This document shows, piece after piece, positions 36,282-44,559 of a DNA stretch of 64,000 bases (position 1 is its first letter; every line of letters starts with the position of its first letter). Below the pieces are notes generated by a model. That model was given only the letters and a program-made list of their open reading frames with translations. It was not told the DNA's origin and did not search any database. The DNA is taken from assembly GCA_002371825.1 (NCBI GenBank), contig DFHF01000009.1, forward strand, positions 43,767-107,766. Reading direction: 5' to 3'. The stretch comes from Ruminococcus flavefaciens (GTDB lineage Bacteria > Bacillota > Clostridia > Oscillospirales > Ruminococcaceae). The position numbers were made by a program, and so were the translations under genes.

Positions 36282-37448
36282 ATGACTAAGATCACAATTT
36301 TCTCCGGATTCCTCGGAGCCGGAAAAACAACCCTCATAAAGAAGCTTATCGCTGAGGGATATAAGGGCGAGAAGCTTGTTCTCATTGAGAATGAATTCGG
36401 CGATATCGGTATCGACGGCGGATTTCTTCAGGACGCAGGTGTTGAGATCACAGAAATGAACTCAGGCTGTATCTGCTGTTCACTGGTGGGAGACTTCGGC
36501 AAGGCTCTTGAAAAGGTACTGGCAGACTATGCTCCGGACCGCATCCTTATCGAGCCCTCAGGCGTAGGCAAGCTCAGCGACGTTATCCGTGCTGTTCAGA
36601 ATATAGACGCTCACGATGTTCAGCTCGACGGCTTTACTACTATCGTAGACGCAAAGAAGTGCAAGATGTATCAGAAGAACTTCGGTGAGTTTTTCAACAA
36701 TCAGATCACATATGCAAGCTGTATCATACTCAGCCATACAGCTGGCCTTTCAACTGAAAAGATAGACGAGGTAATAACTCGCCTCAAGGAGCTCAATCCC
36801 GTTGCTCCTATCGTTACAACTGAGTGGGATCAGCTCACAGGTCAGCAGCTTGTTGACGCTATGACTCAGAAGAACACTCTCGATGATGAGCTGAAGGCTC
36901 TTCTTGAAGAGGCTGAGCATGAGCATCATCACCACCATGACCATGATGAGGACGAGCACGAACATCATCATCACCACGACCATGATGATGAGGACGAGCA
37001 TGAACATCATCACCACCACGACCATGATGACGAGGACGAGCATGAACATCATCACCACCACGACCATGATGATGAGGACGAGCATGAACATCATCACCAC
37101 CATGACCACGGTCCGGACTGCACCTGCGGCTGCCACGATCACGATCATCATCACCACCACCATGCTGATGAAGTATTTACAAGCTGGGGCGTTGAGACTC
37201 CTGAAAGCTACTCTGCTGAGGAGATAACTTCCGCACTTGAAGCCCTCGGAAACGAAGAGAAGTACGGCATGATACTCAGAGCAAAGGGCATAGTTGCCGG
37301 CAAGGACGGTCAGTGGATCCACTTTGACTACGTTCCCGGAGTACCGGATGTCCGCACAGGCAGTGCAGGAACTATCGGCAGACTCTGCGTTATAGGCTCC
37401 AAGATCAAAGAGGACGCAATTGCTGAGCTGTTCCACGCTTCAAAATAA
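36282..37448 (+). CDS. COG0523 (CobW-like) GTPase with His-rich metal-binding insert
   Basis: About 388 residues. P-loop GTPase of the metallochaperone family: Walker A FLGAGKTT (Lys15), the metal-binding CxCC motif at Cys63, Cys65 and Cys66 (GCICC), and EPSGVGK. An insert of about 75 residues has tandem HHHHHDHDDEDEHE units plus a CTCGC cluster, and then the CobW C-terminal domain (about 300-388). These proteins deliver or insert metals, often zinc, cobalt or nickel. The His/Asp/Glu insert suggests metal storage or sensing. The GTG at 36273 is possible, but ATG at 36282 has better ribosome-site spacing. Followed by a second GTPase after 17 nt. Confidence 0.88.
   Translation: MTKITIFSGFLGAGKTTLIKKLIAEGYKGEKLVLIENEFGDIGIDGGFLQDAGVEITEMNSGCICCSLVGDFGKALEKVLADYAPDRILIEPSGVGKLSDVIRAVQNIDAHDVQLDGFTTIVDAKKCKMYQKNFGEFFNNQITYASCIILSHTAGLSTEKIDEVITRLKELNPVAPIVTTEWDQLTGQQLVDAMTQKNTLDDELKALLEEAEHEHHHHHDHDEDEHEHHHHHDHDDEDEHEHHHHHDHDDEDEHEHHHHHDHDDEDEHEHHHHHDHGPDCTCGCHDHDHHHHHHADEVFTSWGVETPESYSAEEITSALEALGNEEKYGMILRAKGIVAGKDGQWIHFDYVPGVPDVRTGSAGTIGRLCVIGSKIKEDAIAELFHASK
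36915..37110 (+). repeat. Coding tandem repeat in the COG0523 gene
   Basis: Five tandem units encode E-H-E-H-H-H-H-H-D-H-D-(D)-E-D. The first unit is 39 nt; units at 36954, 36996 and 37038 are 42 nt; the last, from 37080, is partial. Units differ only at synonymous or few positions, so the repeat was probably expanded recently and could vary in copy number between strains. Confidence 0.9.
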
Positions 37449-37465
37449 TGAAGGGAGTGTTCTGA

Positions 37466-38422
37466 ATGCCCGATATGCAGAATGAAGTTCCGGTATACCT
37501 GTTTCTGGGATTTTTAGAGGCCGGAAAGACAAAATTCATACAGGAAACTATGGAGGACAAGCGCTTCAATAACGGTGAGCGCACTCTTCTCCTTACCTGT
37601 GAGGAAGGTATCGAGGAATTCGATATTTCAAAATATCCCTGCAAGGCCGTTGAGATACGCTCTATCGAATCAAAGGACGACCTTAATGAGGCAAATCTGG
37701 CAAGACTTGTAAGCGAAACAAAGGCAGACCGTGTGGTTCTTGAATACAACGGTATGTGGCTGGTCAATGACCTCTTTGAGGCAATGCCTGACGGCTGGAT
37801 GATAGCACAGGTAATGTTTTTCGCAGATGCCTCCACCTTCAAGAACTACAACAGCAACATGAGAAGTCTTGTTGTGGATAAGCTCAATATATGCGAGCTG
37901 GCCGTATTCAACCGTATGGAGAGGACCTATGACCCACAGGAATTCCACAAGATAGTCCGTGGAGTAAGCCGCCGTGCAGATATTGCATATGAGTACACTG
38001 ACGGCGCAGTTGCCTACGACGATATCGAGGATCCCCTTCCCTTCGATGTAGAATCAGATAACATCGTCATTGAGGACGGAGATTACGCTCTTTTCTACCG
38101 TGATATCATGGAAGAACCCAAAAAGTACGACGGAAAGACCGTTACCTTCAAGGGTATGGCCGCAAGGAATCCTAAGTTCCCGAAAAACACCTTTGCAATG
38201 GGAAGAAAGGTCATGACCTGCTGTGTTGAGGATATACAGTACTGCTGGTTCGTTACAGAGGCCGAGAATGAATCTCAGGTAATGGAGAACGGCTGGTATA
38301 TTATCAAGGCAAAAATAAGAGTTCAGAAGCATAAGTTCTACAAGGGCAGAGGCCCTGTGCTTCTGCCGGAAGCTATCACAAAGTCAGCCCCTCCTGAGAA
38401 GGAAGTCGCAACATTCTATTAA
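37466..38422 (+). CDS. COG0523-like GTPase fused to a YcgQ/DUF1980-like domain
   Basis: 318 residues. The N-terminal half is a shortened P-loop domain (FLGFLEAGKTKF) related to the upstream GTPase, but without the CxCC metal motif. The C-terminal part (about 210-300) has the pattern of the YcgQ (TIGR03943/DUF1980) C-terminal domain: YDGKTVTFKGMA, AMGRKVMTCCVEDIQ and NGWYIIKAKI. YcgQ and its permease partner are associated with COG0523 genes in Firmicutes. This fusion supports a link to metal supply. It is translated from its own GGGAG site, in an operon with the His-rich GTPase. The C-terminal call is by pattern, with no search. Confidence 0.65.
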   Translation: MPDMQNEVPVYLFLGFLEAGKTKFIQETMEDKRFNNGERTLLLTCEEGIEEFDISKYPCKAVEIRSIESKDDLNEANLARLVSETKADRVVLEYNGMWLVNDLFEAMPDGWMIAQVMFFADASTFKNYNSNMRSLVVDKLNICELAVFNRMERTYDPQEFHKIVRGVSRRADIAYEYTDGAVAYDDIEDPLPFDVESDNIVIEDGDYALFYRDIMEEPKKYDGKTVTFKGMAARNPKFPKNTFAMGRKVMTCCVEDIQYCWFVTEAENESQVMENGWYIIKAKIRVQKHKFYKGRGPVLLPEAITKSAPPEKEVATFY

Positions 38423-38434
38423 TTAAAGACTAAG

Positions 38435-38475
38435 CAGCCATAGAGAAGCATTGTCCGCCTCTATGGCTGTTTTTT
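38435..38475 (+). terminator. Terminator after the COG0523 pair
   Basis: CAGCCATAGAG (38435-38445) pairs perfectly with CTCTATGGCTG (38459-38469), followed by TTTTTT. Confidence 0.88.
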
Positions 38476-38548
38476 GCTGTATACCATCAGCTCTCAGGCC
38501 GTAAAAAATCTTTTTTGTACTGCTGCTGTATAAATTCTGAAAAATTCC

Positions 38549-38577
38549 TTGACAAAGTCCATTGGATATGGTATAAT
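38549..38577 (+). promoter_or_regulatory. Consensus promoter of the SRP RNA
   Basis: TTGACA (38549-38554), 17 bp, TATAAT (38572-38577). The start would lie near 38584. A small hairpin GAGCA/TGCTC (38585-38600) begins the transcript. Confidence 0.8.
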
Positions 38578-38620
38578 ATTCAGAGAGCAAAAGACTGCTC
38601 GACCGGACTTACCAGAAGGA

Positions 38621-38756
38621 AATTCCGAAATATAGATGTGTGGGCCCTGTGCAACAAGACCCCGTGAACCATGTCAGGCGGGAGACCGAGCAGCATTAAG
38701 CGGTGCGTGTTGTGTGCCGCAGCAAGCCTGCACATCTATGTTCCGGAATTTTTTAT
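38621..38756 (+). ncRNA. ffs: Small bacterial signal recognition particle RNA (4.5S-type)
   Basis: The conserved SRP helix 8 signature is present: GTGAACCATGTCAGG (38663-38677) on one side, a GAGA tetraloop closed by CGG/CCG, and GAGCAGCATTAAGCGG (about 38688-38703) on the other. The ends close over a long stem: 38621-38640 pairs with 38731-38750 with one mismatch and one wobble. The T-run at 38749-38754 ends the transcript, so the closing stem doubles as the terminator. SRP RNA binds Ffh for co-translational targeting. It sits upstream of dnaX as in many bacteria. The size is about 110-135 nt, without the Bacillus Alu domain. Confidence 0.88.
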
Positions 38757-38773
38757 TTAGGGAGGCGATCATT

Positions 38774-39679
38774 ATGACGTTCCTTACAATGCTTGGCATG
38801 AGAGCTAAAAGAGTTCTGCTCTGCCTTATCCGTTCACTGCCTAAGGCACTTTCAGTTATGTCCCTGTTTATAATAGGGATGGTGGGATACTATGCCCTTA
38901 TAACAAAAGAGGAGAGTATTCCTATTACTGAAATAAGTGTGCCTATTTATGTCACATTCATAGTTGCATGGGCTGTTTTCTTCTCAGCAGAGCTGATGAA
39001 GTACTCCTCTTCCCATTTTTTCCACCGCTATGACGAGGACCTTATAGGCAAAGCATTCACCGGACTGAATAAAAAATCCCTTCTCTTCGAGGACGGCCTC
39101 GACCTTTTCCATAAGGGACATTTCCGCAGCGCTCTTGAGTACTTCACTGACGCAGGAGATGACAGATTTGCCCTTTCTCAGGAGGAAAAAGGTGTTCTTG
39201 AATTCTACAGAGGACGCTGCTACAATATCCTCGGCACCTATCCGAATGCAATAATCTGCTATGATAATGCCGCTGCCGCAGGATTCAGCACTCCCGTACT
39301 TCCCCTTTTCACAGCAAGATGCTGTATCGGAAACGGCGATATCGAAAGAGCTAAAAAGATATACGGCGACCTGCTCGATACCGATTACGAGCACGGATAC
39401 CTTATCCGCACAGAATTCGGAAAGCTCTACCTGAAGCTGAATGACGGCGAAAATGCTCTGAAATGGTTCCAGGAAGCCATAGAGCGCCACGAGAACTATG
39501 CCGATGCTCTCGGCGGAGCAGCTATCGCTCAGAATATGCTCCATAACTTCAAGGCCGGAGAAGAGCTGTATCGTGCCGCCCTTCTGAATAATATCAGCGA
39601 CCCCGTAAATTATTCCAATTACTATAAAGAGATACAGGCAGCAGCTCTGCTTGAAACTCACACCGACGCCAAGGCCTGA
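38774..39679 (+). CDS. Membrane-anchored TPR protein
   Basis: 301 residues starting at ATG 38774 after GGGAGGCG. A longer open frame reaches back into the SRP RNA but is not credible. Two hydrophobic helices (about 22-45 and 56-75) are followed by a soluble domain with tetratricopeptide-like helical repeats (for example FHKGHFRSALEYFTDA, LGTYPNAIICYDNAAAAG and LNDGENALKWFQEAIERH). No catalytic motif. It lies between SRP RNA and dnaX. TPR proteins usually act as interaction scaffolds. Target unknown. Confidence 0.75.
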   Translation: MTFLTMLGMRAKRVLLCLIRSLPKALSVMSLFIIGMVGYYALITKEESIPITEISVPIYVTFIVAWAVFFSAELMKYSSSHFFHRYDEDLIGKAFTGLNKKSLLFEDGLDLFHKGHFRSALEYFTDAGDDRFALSQEEKGVLEFYRGRCYNILGTYPNAIICYDNAAAAGFSTPVLPLFTARCCIGNGDIERAKKIYGDLLDTDYEHGYLIRTEFGKLYLKLNDGENALKWFQEAIERHENYADALGGAAIAQNMLHNFKAGEELYRAALLNNISDPVNYSNYYKEIQAAALLETHTDAKA

Positions 39680-39719
39680 ATACCTGCGCCGGACTATCCC
39701 AGCAAAGGAGGTTTTTCCT

Positions 39720-41327
39720 GTGTATAAGGCCCTGTACCGCAAATGGAGACCTATGACATTTGATGATGTCATCTCCCAGCAGCAGACCACTGATACTCTC
39801 AAAAAGCAGATAATCAGCGGTAAAACTGCCCATGCGTATCTGTTTACAGGCTCCCGTGGAACCGGTAAGACCACCTGTGCAAGAATACTCGCCAAGGCTG
39901 TGAACTGCCGCAATATGAAGGACGGAAATCCCTGCCTTGAATGTGATATCTGCCGTGATGCCGACTCCGACGCACTTACAGATATAATCGAGATAGATGC
40001 CGCTTCAAACAACGGTGTTGACGATATCCGTGATCTCCGTGACGGAGCTGTTTATACTCCTGAGCGTGGAAAATATAAAATATATATCATCGACGAGGTG
40101 CATATGCTCTCCCAGAGCGCCTTCAATGCACTCCTGAAAATAATGGAGGAGCCGCCGGAGTATGTGAAGTTTATCCTCGCCACCACTGAGATACACAAGG
40201 TCCCTGCCACCATAACCTCCCGCTGTCAGCGATACGACTTCCGCCGCATCAAGCCGGAGGATATTGCTGCCAGACTTAAATATATAGCCTCTCAGGAGGA
40301 GATCGGTCTGACCGATGACGGTGCCGCTCTTATCGCAAAGCTGGCTGACGGTGGTATGCGTGATGCAGTTTCCCTGCTGGATCAGTGTTCAGCAGTATCA
40401 GAACAGATAGATGCGGAAACCGTCTCACAGACAGCAGGCATCGCCGGCCGTGACTACCTCTACAAGCTGCTTGGCGCTATAGCAGAAAAAAATATACCGG
40501 AGGCACTTTCCATTACCGGCAGCCTCTACGATATGTCAAAGGACCTGACAAGGCTCTGTGAGGAGCTGATTGCTCAGCTCAGAAATATAATGCTGCTGAA
40601 GGCCTCGCCCAGTAATGCAGAGCAGCTCATAATATGCCTGCCGGACGAGATGGAACAGCTCAAAAAACTTGCAGAGAGCTCTGAGCTGGAAAACATCCTG
40701 AGGTATCTCACTGAATTGCAGGAGTGCCGTGAGCGTATGCAGAGAGCTATGAACAAGCGTGTCGAGTTTGAAATGGCACTGATAAAACTCTGCGGAGATC
40801 CGGGCAATTCCCCTGCAGCTATTGACAATTCTGAAATTTATGATAAAATAAAACAGTTGGAGAATAAAATCAACTCCGCTCCGAGGACTGCCCCATCAGC
40901 TGGACAGGCTCCTCAGCAGCCGGAAGTGCTTGAAGCAAAGTCTCCGGCAGAAGATGAACCAAGACCGAATATCGACATAAAAAAGCTTAAACCAGAGGAT
41001 ATCAAGCCCTGCGAACGCTGGGACGATGTGCTGGAGGAATTCAAGAAGGTAAATCCTGCTGTTGCAGGAAGTCTCGACGGCTCCATTGCCGGTATAGCGG
41101 GAAATGTGATCTTCATAACCTCAAAAAACCGCTTCTTTATGAATCTTTTCAAGGTCAAGGAAAACGCTCTTTCTCTTGGCATGGCCATTAGCAATGTGCT
41201 CGGCCAGCGCTTCGTGATAAGAGCCCGCTGCGCCACATCTGTGGAAGAACAGAAGAATATGGCGGATCAGCTCATTCAAAAAGCAATTAACAGCAGTATA
41301 GAAACAGCTGTTGATAATAATATGTAA
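39720..41327 (+). CDS. dnaX: DNA polymerase III subunit gamma/tau
   Basis: AAA+ clamp-loader subunit. About 535 residues from a GTG at 39720 with AAAGGAGG upstream; an in-frame ATG further upstream lies within the previous gene. Motifs: opening YKALYRKWRPMTFDDV, Walker A GSRGTGKTT (Lys50), zinc ligands Cys63, Cys72, Cys75 and Cys78, DEVHMLS, and sensor 1 TTEIHKVPATI. The C-terminal part (about 380-535) is a tau-like region. No programmed frameshift site was obvious. Followed by ybaB and recR, the classical cluster. Confidence 0.94.
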   Translation: MYKALYRKWRPMTFDDVISQQQTTDTLKKQIISGKTAHAYLFTGSRGTGKTTCARILAKAVNCRNMKDGNPCLECDICRDADSDALTDIIEIDAASNNGVDDIRDLRDGAVYTPERGKYKIYIIDEVHMLSQSAFNALLKIMEEPPEYVKFILATTEIHKVPATITSRCQRYDFRRIKPEDIAARLKYIASQEEIGLTDDGAALIAKLADGGMRDAVSLLDQCSAVSEQIDAETVSQTAGIAGRDYLYKLLGAIAEKNIPEALSITGSLYDMSKDLTRLCEELIAQLRNIMLLKASPSNAEQLIICLPDEMEQLKKLAESSELENILRYLTELQECRERMQRAMNKRVEFEMALIKLCGDPGNSPAAIDNSEIYDKIKQLENKINSAPRTAPSAGQAPQQPEVLEAKSPAEDEPRPNIDIKKLKPEDIKPCERWDDVLEEFKKVNPAVAGSLDGSIAGIAGNVIFITSKNRFFMNLFKVKENALSLGMAISNVLGQRFVIRARCATSVEEQKNMADQLIQKAINSSIETAVDNNM

Positions 41328-41359
41328 ATAATCAAATTTATTTTAAAGGAGAATTTCTA

Positions 41360-41707
41360 ATGAAAGCAAGAATACCCAGAAATGTGGGCGGCGGCGCTCA
41401 GAATATGAACCAGATGATAAAGCAGGCTCAGAAAATGCAGGATCAGATCACTGAGCTTCAGGAGGATATCGAGGAGAGAGAGTTCTCCGCTACAGCAGGC
41501 GGCGGCGCAGTTGAAGTAACTGTTTCCGGTAAGAAGACTATCAAGTCCCTCACTATCAAGCCTGAGGTCGTTGACCCCGAGGATATCGATATGCTCCAGG
41601 ATCTTATCATCAGCGCTGTTAACGAGGCTGTAAACAACGTTGAGGCTACAACTGAGTCCGAAATGAGCAAGATCACAGGAGGAGTTTCCCTCCCCGGCCT
41701 TTTCTAA
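41360..41707 (+). CDS. YbaB/EbfC-family nucleoid-associated protein
   Basis: 115 residues. It matches the family pattern: Met/Gln-rich N-terminal helix (NMNQMIKQAQKMQDQI), FSATAGGGAVEVTVSGKK beta hairpin, and DLIISAVNEAVNNV. Homodimeric DNA-binding protein encoded between dnaX and recR in most bacteria. Normal length. Confidence 0.93.
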   Translation: MKARIPRNVGGGAQNMNQMIKQAQKMQDQITELQEDIEEREFSATAGGGAVEVTVSGKKTIKSLTIKPEVVDPEDIDMLQDLIISAVNEAVNNVEATTESEMSKITGGVSLPGLF

Positions 41708-41713
41708 GAGATA

Positions 41714-42316
41714 ATGGCAGATCATAATGCTCTTCCGCTGGTGATACTTGCGGAAAAGTTTGCTTCCCTTCCGGGAATAGGCATGAAATCCGCTCAGAGA
41801 CTGGCCTACCATGTAATGTCCATGGACGAAGCCTCTGTTGAGGACTTTGCCAATGCTCTCATCAGTGCAAAGAAAAATGTTCACTGCTGCAAATGCTGCC
41901 AGAATCTTACTGAACGCGAGGTCTGTCCCATATGCAGTGATGACGACAGAGACAAAAGCGTTATCTGTGTGGTGGAAAGTCCGAAGGATGTTACCGCTTT
42001 CGAGCGCACAAGAGAGTACAACGGTGTTTACCATGTGCTCCACGGACTCCTCTCACCTATGGACGGTATTACTCCCGATAAGCTCAGAGTAAAGGAGCTT
42101 CTCTCCCGTATAGCTGAGGGCGGTGTGGAGGAAGTCATAATGGCTACCAACCCGACCGTCGAGGGTGATGCTACTGCTATGTATATAGCAGGTCTGCTGA
42201 AGCCGATGGGAATAAAAGTCTCTCGTCTGGCATTCGGTCTCCCTGTGGGAGGCATCCTTGAATACGCCGATGAAGTCACTCTTTTCAAGGCACTGGAAAA
42301 CAGAAATGATATGTAA
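41714..42316 (+). CDS. recR: Recombination mediator protein RecR
   Basis: Acts with RecO/RecF in RecA loading at single-stranded gaps. 200 residues: helix-hairpin-helix (LPGIGMKSAQRLA), zinc finger Cys59, Cys62, Cys71, Cys74, a Toprim domain (about 80-175; VVESPKDVTAFE, NPTVEGDATAMYI) and a C-terminal Walker-B-like segment. It starts 6 nt after ybaB. A strong terminator follows, ending this cluster. Confidence 0.95.
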   Translation: MADHNALPLVILAEKFASLPGIGMKSAQRLAYHVMSMDEASVEDFANALISAKKNVHCCKCCQNLTEREVCPICSDDDRDKSVICVVESPKDVTAFERTREYNGVYHVLHGLLSPMDGITPDKLRVKELLSRIAEGGVEEVIMATNPTVEGDATAMYIAGLLKPMGIKVSRLAFGLPVGGILEYADEVTLFKALENRNDM

Positions 42317-42322
42317 AAACAG

Positions 42323-42354
42323 CTCCCGGAGTTTTTGTGCTCCGGGAGTTTTTT
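42323..42354 (+). terminator. Intrinsic terminator after recR
   Basis: CTCCCGGAG (42323-42331) pairs perfectly with CTCCGGGAG (42340-42348), followed by TTTTTT (42349-42354). Confidence 0.92.
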
Positions 42355-42422
42355 GGCTGTTTACAGGGATGTAAAAGAGTTTTGACATCCCTTTTCTGCT
42401 CTTTGTAAAGGACTTTTGATAG

Positions 42423-42500
42423 ACATTTCCGCTAAGCTGTGGTACCATAGCCTCAGTGAAGGACGCCGGCAGTCTTCACTTGAAATCAACGCGGAAATGT
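42423..42500. repeat. Nested inverted repeats upstream of the XRE regulator
   Basis: ACATTTCCGC (42423-42432) and GCGGAAATGT (42491-42500) are perfect inverted repeats 58 bp apart. Between them are GCTA/TAGC (42431-42434/42448-42451) around a TGGTACCA palindrome, and AGTGAAG/CTTCACT (42455-42461/42474-42480). As RNA this could be a three-way junction; as DNA, paired operators. The right arm lies in the spacer of the regulator's promoter. Confidence 0.55.
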
Positions 42501-42508
42501 GATACAAT
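42480..42508 (+). promoter_or_regulatory. Promoter of the XRE regulator
   Basis: TTGAAA (42480-42485), 17-bp spacer, TACAAT (42503-42508), 39 bp before the ATG. The spacer contains the right arm of the inverted repeat, compatible with autoregulation. Confidence 0.65.
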
Positions 42509-42547
42509 GTTATTGCATTTCCTACTAAAACAAACTGGAGGTACACT

Positions 42548-43123
42548 ATGGAACTTAGCGGACAGATAAAAAAATACCGGGGCGAAAAGGGATGGAATCA
42601 GGAGGCTCTTGCAGAAAAAGCCTACGTCAGCCGTCAGACAGTCTCCAACTGGGAGAACGGAAAAAGCTACCCCGATGTTCACAGCCTGCTGATACTGAGC
42701 GGCCTGTTCGGTGTATCTCTGGACGAACTTGTAAAAGGAGATGTTCAGACTATGAAAGAGGAAATCAAAAAAGACGATATCAACAAGTTCAGGAAATGGT
42801 CCTGGATATACACAGTAATGTTTATCTTTATGATACTCATTCCCTTCCCACTGATAAAATTTCTCGGCTGGACAGGAATAATAATATTTGCTGTATACAC
42901 CGCACTGACCCTTGCTGTGGCTTTCAAAGTGGAAAAGCTGAAAAAGCAGGATAACATCCGCACCTACAAGGAGATATCCGCCTATCTGGAGGGACGTTCC
43001 CTGGACAGCGCAGAAAAGGCTGAGGAGGCCGCAAAGGCTCCCTACCAGCAGGCTCTCCTGGCAATAGGCTCCGGAGCTCTGGCCTTCACTGTCATGGCTC
43101 TGCTGACACACTTCTTCGGATAA
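42548..43123 (+). CDS. XRE-family regulator with C-terminal membrane helices
   Basis: 191 residues. The N-terminal helix-turn-helix (about 5-60; WNQEALAEKAYVSRQTVSNW) is typical of Cro/CI-type regulators. A linker leads to two hydrophobic helices (about 86-105 and 108-125) and a last one near the C terminus (about 166-187). Membrane-tethered XRE regulators of this layout are common in Firmicutes, but their signals are mostly unknown. Strong ribosome site (GGAGG). Own promoter and terminator, so monocistronic. Confidence 0.8.
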   Translation: MELSGQIKKYRGEKGWNQEALAEKAYVSRQTVSNWENGKSYPDVHSLLILSGLFGVSLDELVKGDVQTMKEEIKKDDINKFRKWSWIYTVMFIFMILIPFPLIKFLGWTGIIIFAVYTALTLAVAFKVEKLKKQDNIRTYKEISAYLEGRSLDSAEKAEEAAKAPYQQALLAIGSGALAFTVMALLTHFFG

Positions 43124-43128
43124 TATGA

Positions 43129-43153
43129 AAAGGACCGCTGTATGCGGTCCTTT
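43129..43153. terminator. Terminator between convergent genes
   Basis: AAAGGACCGC (43129-43138) pairs perfectly with GCGGTCCTTT (43144-43153). A-rich on one side and T-rich on the other, so possibly bidirectional. Confidence 0.75.
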
Positions 43154-43221
43154 AAGCTTATCATAAAGCCAGATATAACATGGGAGCGATAAGTGTTCGT
43201 CAGGATCAAATTAGGTTTCCG

Positions 43222-44142
43222 TCACGAATACTTAAACTGGCTATTGCCTACAAACTCGCAGACCAGAGAATCAGAAGGCAGGAGCTTGCTGTCAACAGGC
43301 TCCATATTCTCCAGCACCTCAAGGGTCTCAGCGATCTCCGGTATATCAGCCATCTCACGCAGCTGACCTATGAGCGGATCACGATAAACGCTTAGCTCAT
43401 ATGCCATAAATGTGTCCACATCGTAGTCAGAGCGATCCTTATAGGGCATGATATACTTGTTCTCACCGGATTCAACGCTGTGGAACATATTCATAGTCTC
43501 CTGAAGCGAACGCTTACGGAACTTCTTATCCCTTATCATCCGGCGGAGAAGCCTTACTCTTGAAGGATGCAGCACGGTATTGCCGTCAGTGACACGGGTA
43601 CGGACACTGACATAAATCTTGCTTATCTTGGAATCCGGAACGGTTATTACCTGTGGATTAAGGGCATGGATACCCTCAAATATAACAAGTTCCCCGGGGC
43701 GGCGCTTGAAGCGTTTACCCGGCTCACGGGAAGAGCTCTTGAAGTTATACTTTGGTATCTCCACCTCTTCACAAGCACTCATTGCCTCTATCTGTGCACT
43801 GAGAAGCTGGCTGTCCATTCTGAGAGGGGATTCAAGATCCATTTTGCCCAGTGCGGCAAGCTCCTTCTCCTCTTCAGAAAGCGGGCAGAAATAATTATCC
43901 ATTGAAAGGGTGTGGGTCTCATGACCCAGATCGTCAAGCATTTTCTCGATCATCATTGCAGTTGTTGTCTTGCCGGAGCCTGAAGGACCTGCAAGAAGAA
44001 TTACCGGTTTTTCCTCACGCTGTGAGATTATATCGTCTACTATCTGCTTAAGGCGGTAAAAATAATCCATATTCGTGTTTTCTATATACTCTTTCGGGGA
44101 ATTCTTTATCCCTTCATTGATTCTCTCTACTTCTATGTTCAT
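43222..44142 (-). CDS. Uridine kinase-like nucleoside kinase
   Basis: 306 residues of the uridine kinase/phosphoribulokinase P-loop family: Walker A GPSGSGKTT (52-60), the DNYF substrate motif, RMDSQLL, and IFEGIHALN for Walker B. It has an extended helical N terminus (about 1-45) and a C-terminal region rich in basic and acidic residues. The full-length clostridial relative has a TGS domain in front, which is absent here. ATG at 44142 is preferred over a TTG one codon upstream because of ribosome-site spacing. Exact substrate unknown; salvage of a pyrimidine nucleoside is likely. Confidence 0.82.
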   Translation of the reverse strand: MNIEVERINEGIKNSPKEYIENTNMDYFYRLKQIVDDIISQREEKPVILLAGPSGSGKTTTAMMIEKMLDDLGHETHTLSMDNYFCPLSEEEKELAALGKMDLESPLRMDSQLLSAQIEAMSACEEVEIPKYNFKSSSREPGKRFKRRPGELVIFEGIHALNPQVITVPDSKISKIYVSVRTRVTDGNTVLHPSRVRLLRRMIRDKKFRKRSLQETMNMFHSVESGENKYIMPYKDRSDYDVDTFMAYELSVYRDPLIGQLREMADIPEIAETLEVLENMEPVDSKLLPSDSLVCEFVGNSQFKYS

Positions 44143-44190
44143 CAACTGTTCTCCCTGTAGTTAATTAGAGCACCTCTGCTCATACAATAG

Positions 44191-44436
44191 TTATATCATA
44201 AAAGCGCAAGCGTTATGATATAATCGCCCGATATGCAGGGAGCAGATCTCTGATCTGCGTATCTGCAAGGGCATTTGAATAAATATATAATGAATGCTTC
44301 TGCATTCATTATATCATAAAAGCGTAAGCGTTATGATATAATCGCCCGATTGCAGGGAGCAGATCTCTGATCTGCGTATCTGCAAGGGCATTTAAATAAA
44401 TATATAATGAATGCTTCTGCATTCATTATATCATAT
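44191..44436. repeat. Tandem duplication of a 117/118-bp palindrome-rich unit
   Basis: Units at 44191-44308 (118 bp) and 44309-44425 (117 bp) are nearly identical, with the start of a third at 44426. Each unit folds as three hairpins. A: TTATATCATAA with TTATGATATAA. B: nested GCCC/GGGC, TGCAG/CTGCA and GCAGATC-TCT-GATCTGC. C: ATATAATGAATGC-TTCT-GCATTCATTATAT (13 bp). The right arm of C merges with the left arm of A in the next unit. No ORF. It fills the gap between divergent genes and may carry cryptic -10 motifs (TATAAT). Confidence 0.85.
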
Positions 44437-44559
44437 TTTTGATGATTTTTCAATAATTATTTGTGGACTTTTCAGAGAAAATATGATATAATTATTGTAT
44501 GATATGATAAATCACACAATTTCTATCATATAATATAAATGTTCCCGGAGGCGGATATT

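Noticed and set aside
36904..37227. Overlapping frames rich in Thr/Met or Val/Met in the His-rich repeat
   Set aside because: They are shadows of the repetitive histidine codons in the COG0523 gene. No ribosome sites.
38636..38773. N-terminal extension of the TPR gene through the SRP RNA
   Set aside because: It lies inside a structured RNA gene with a terminator T-run, and lacks a ribosome site. ATG 38774 with GGGAGGCG is better.
41300..41327. Programmed frameshift in dnaX
   Set aside because: I saw no slippery A-rich heptamer with a downstream stem in the coding region.
44191..44436. Origin-of-replication-like or attachment site
   Set aside because: No DnaA boxes, integrase or tRNA overlap. 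Tandem hairpins alone do not support it.
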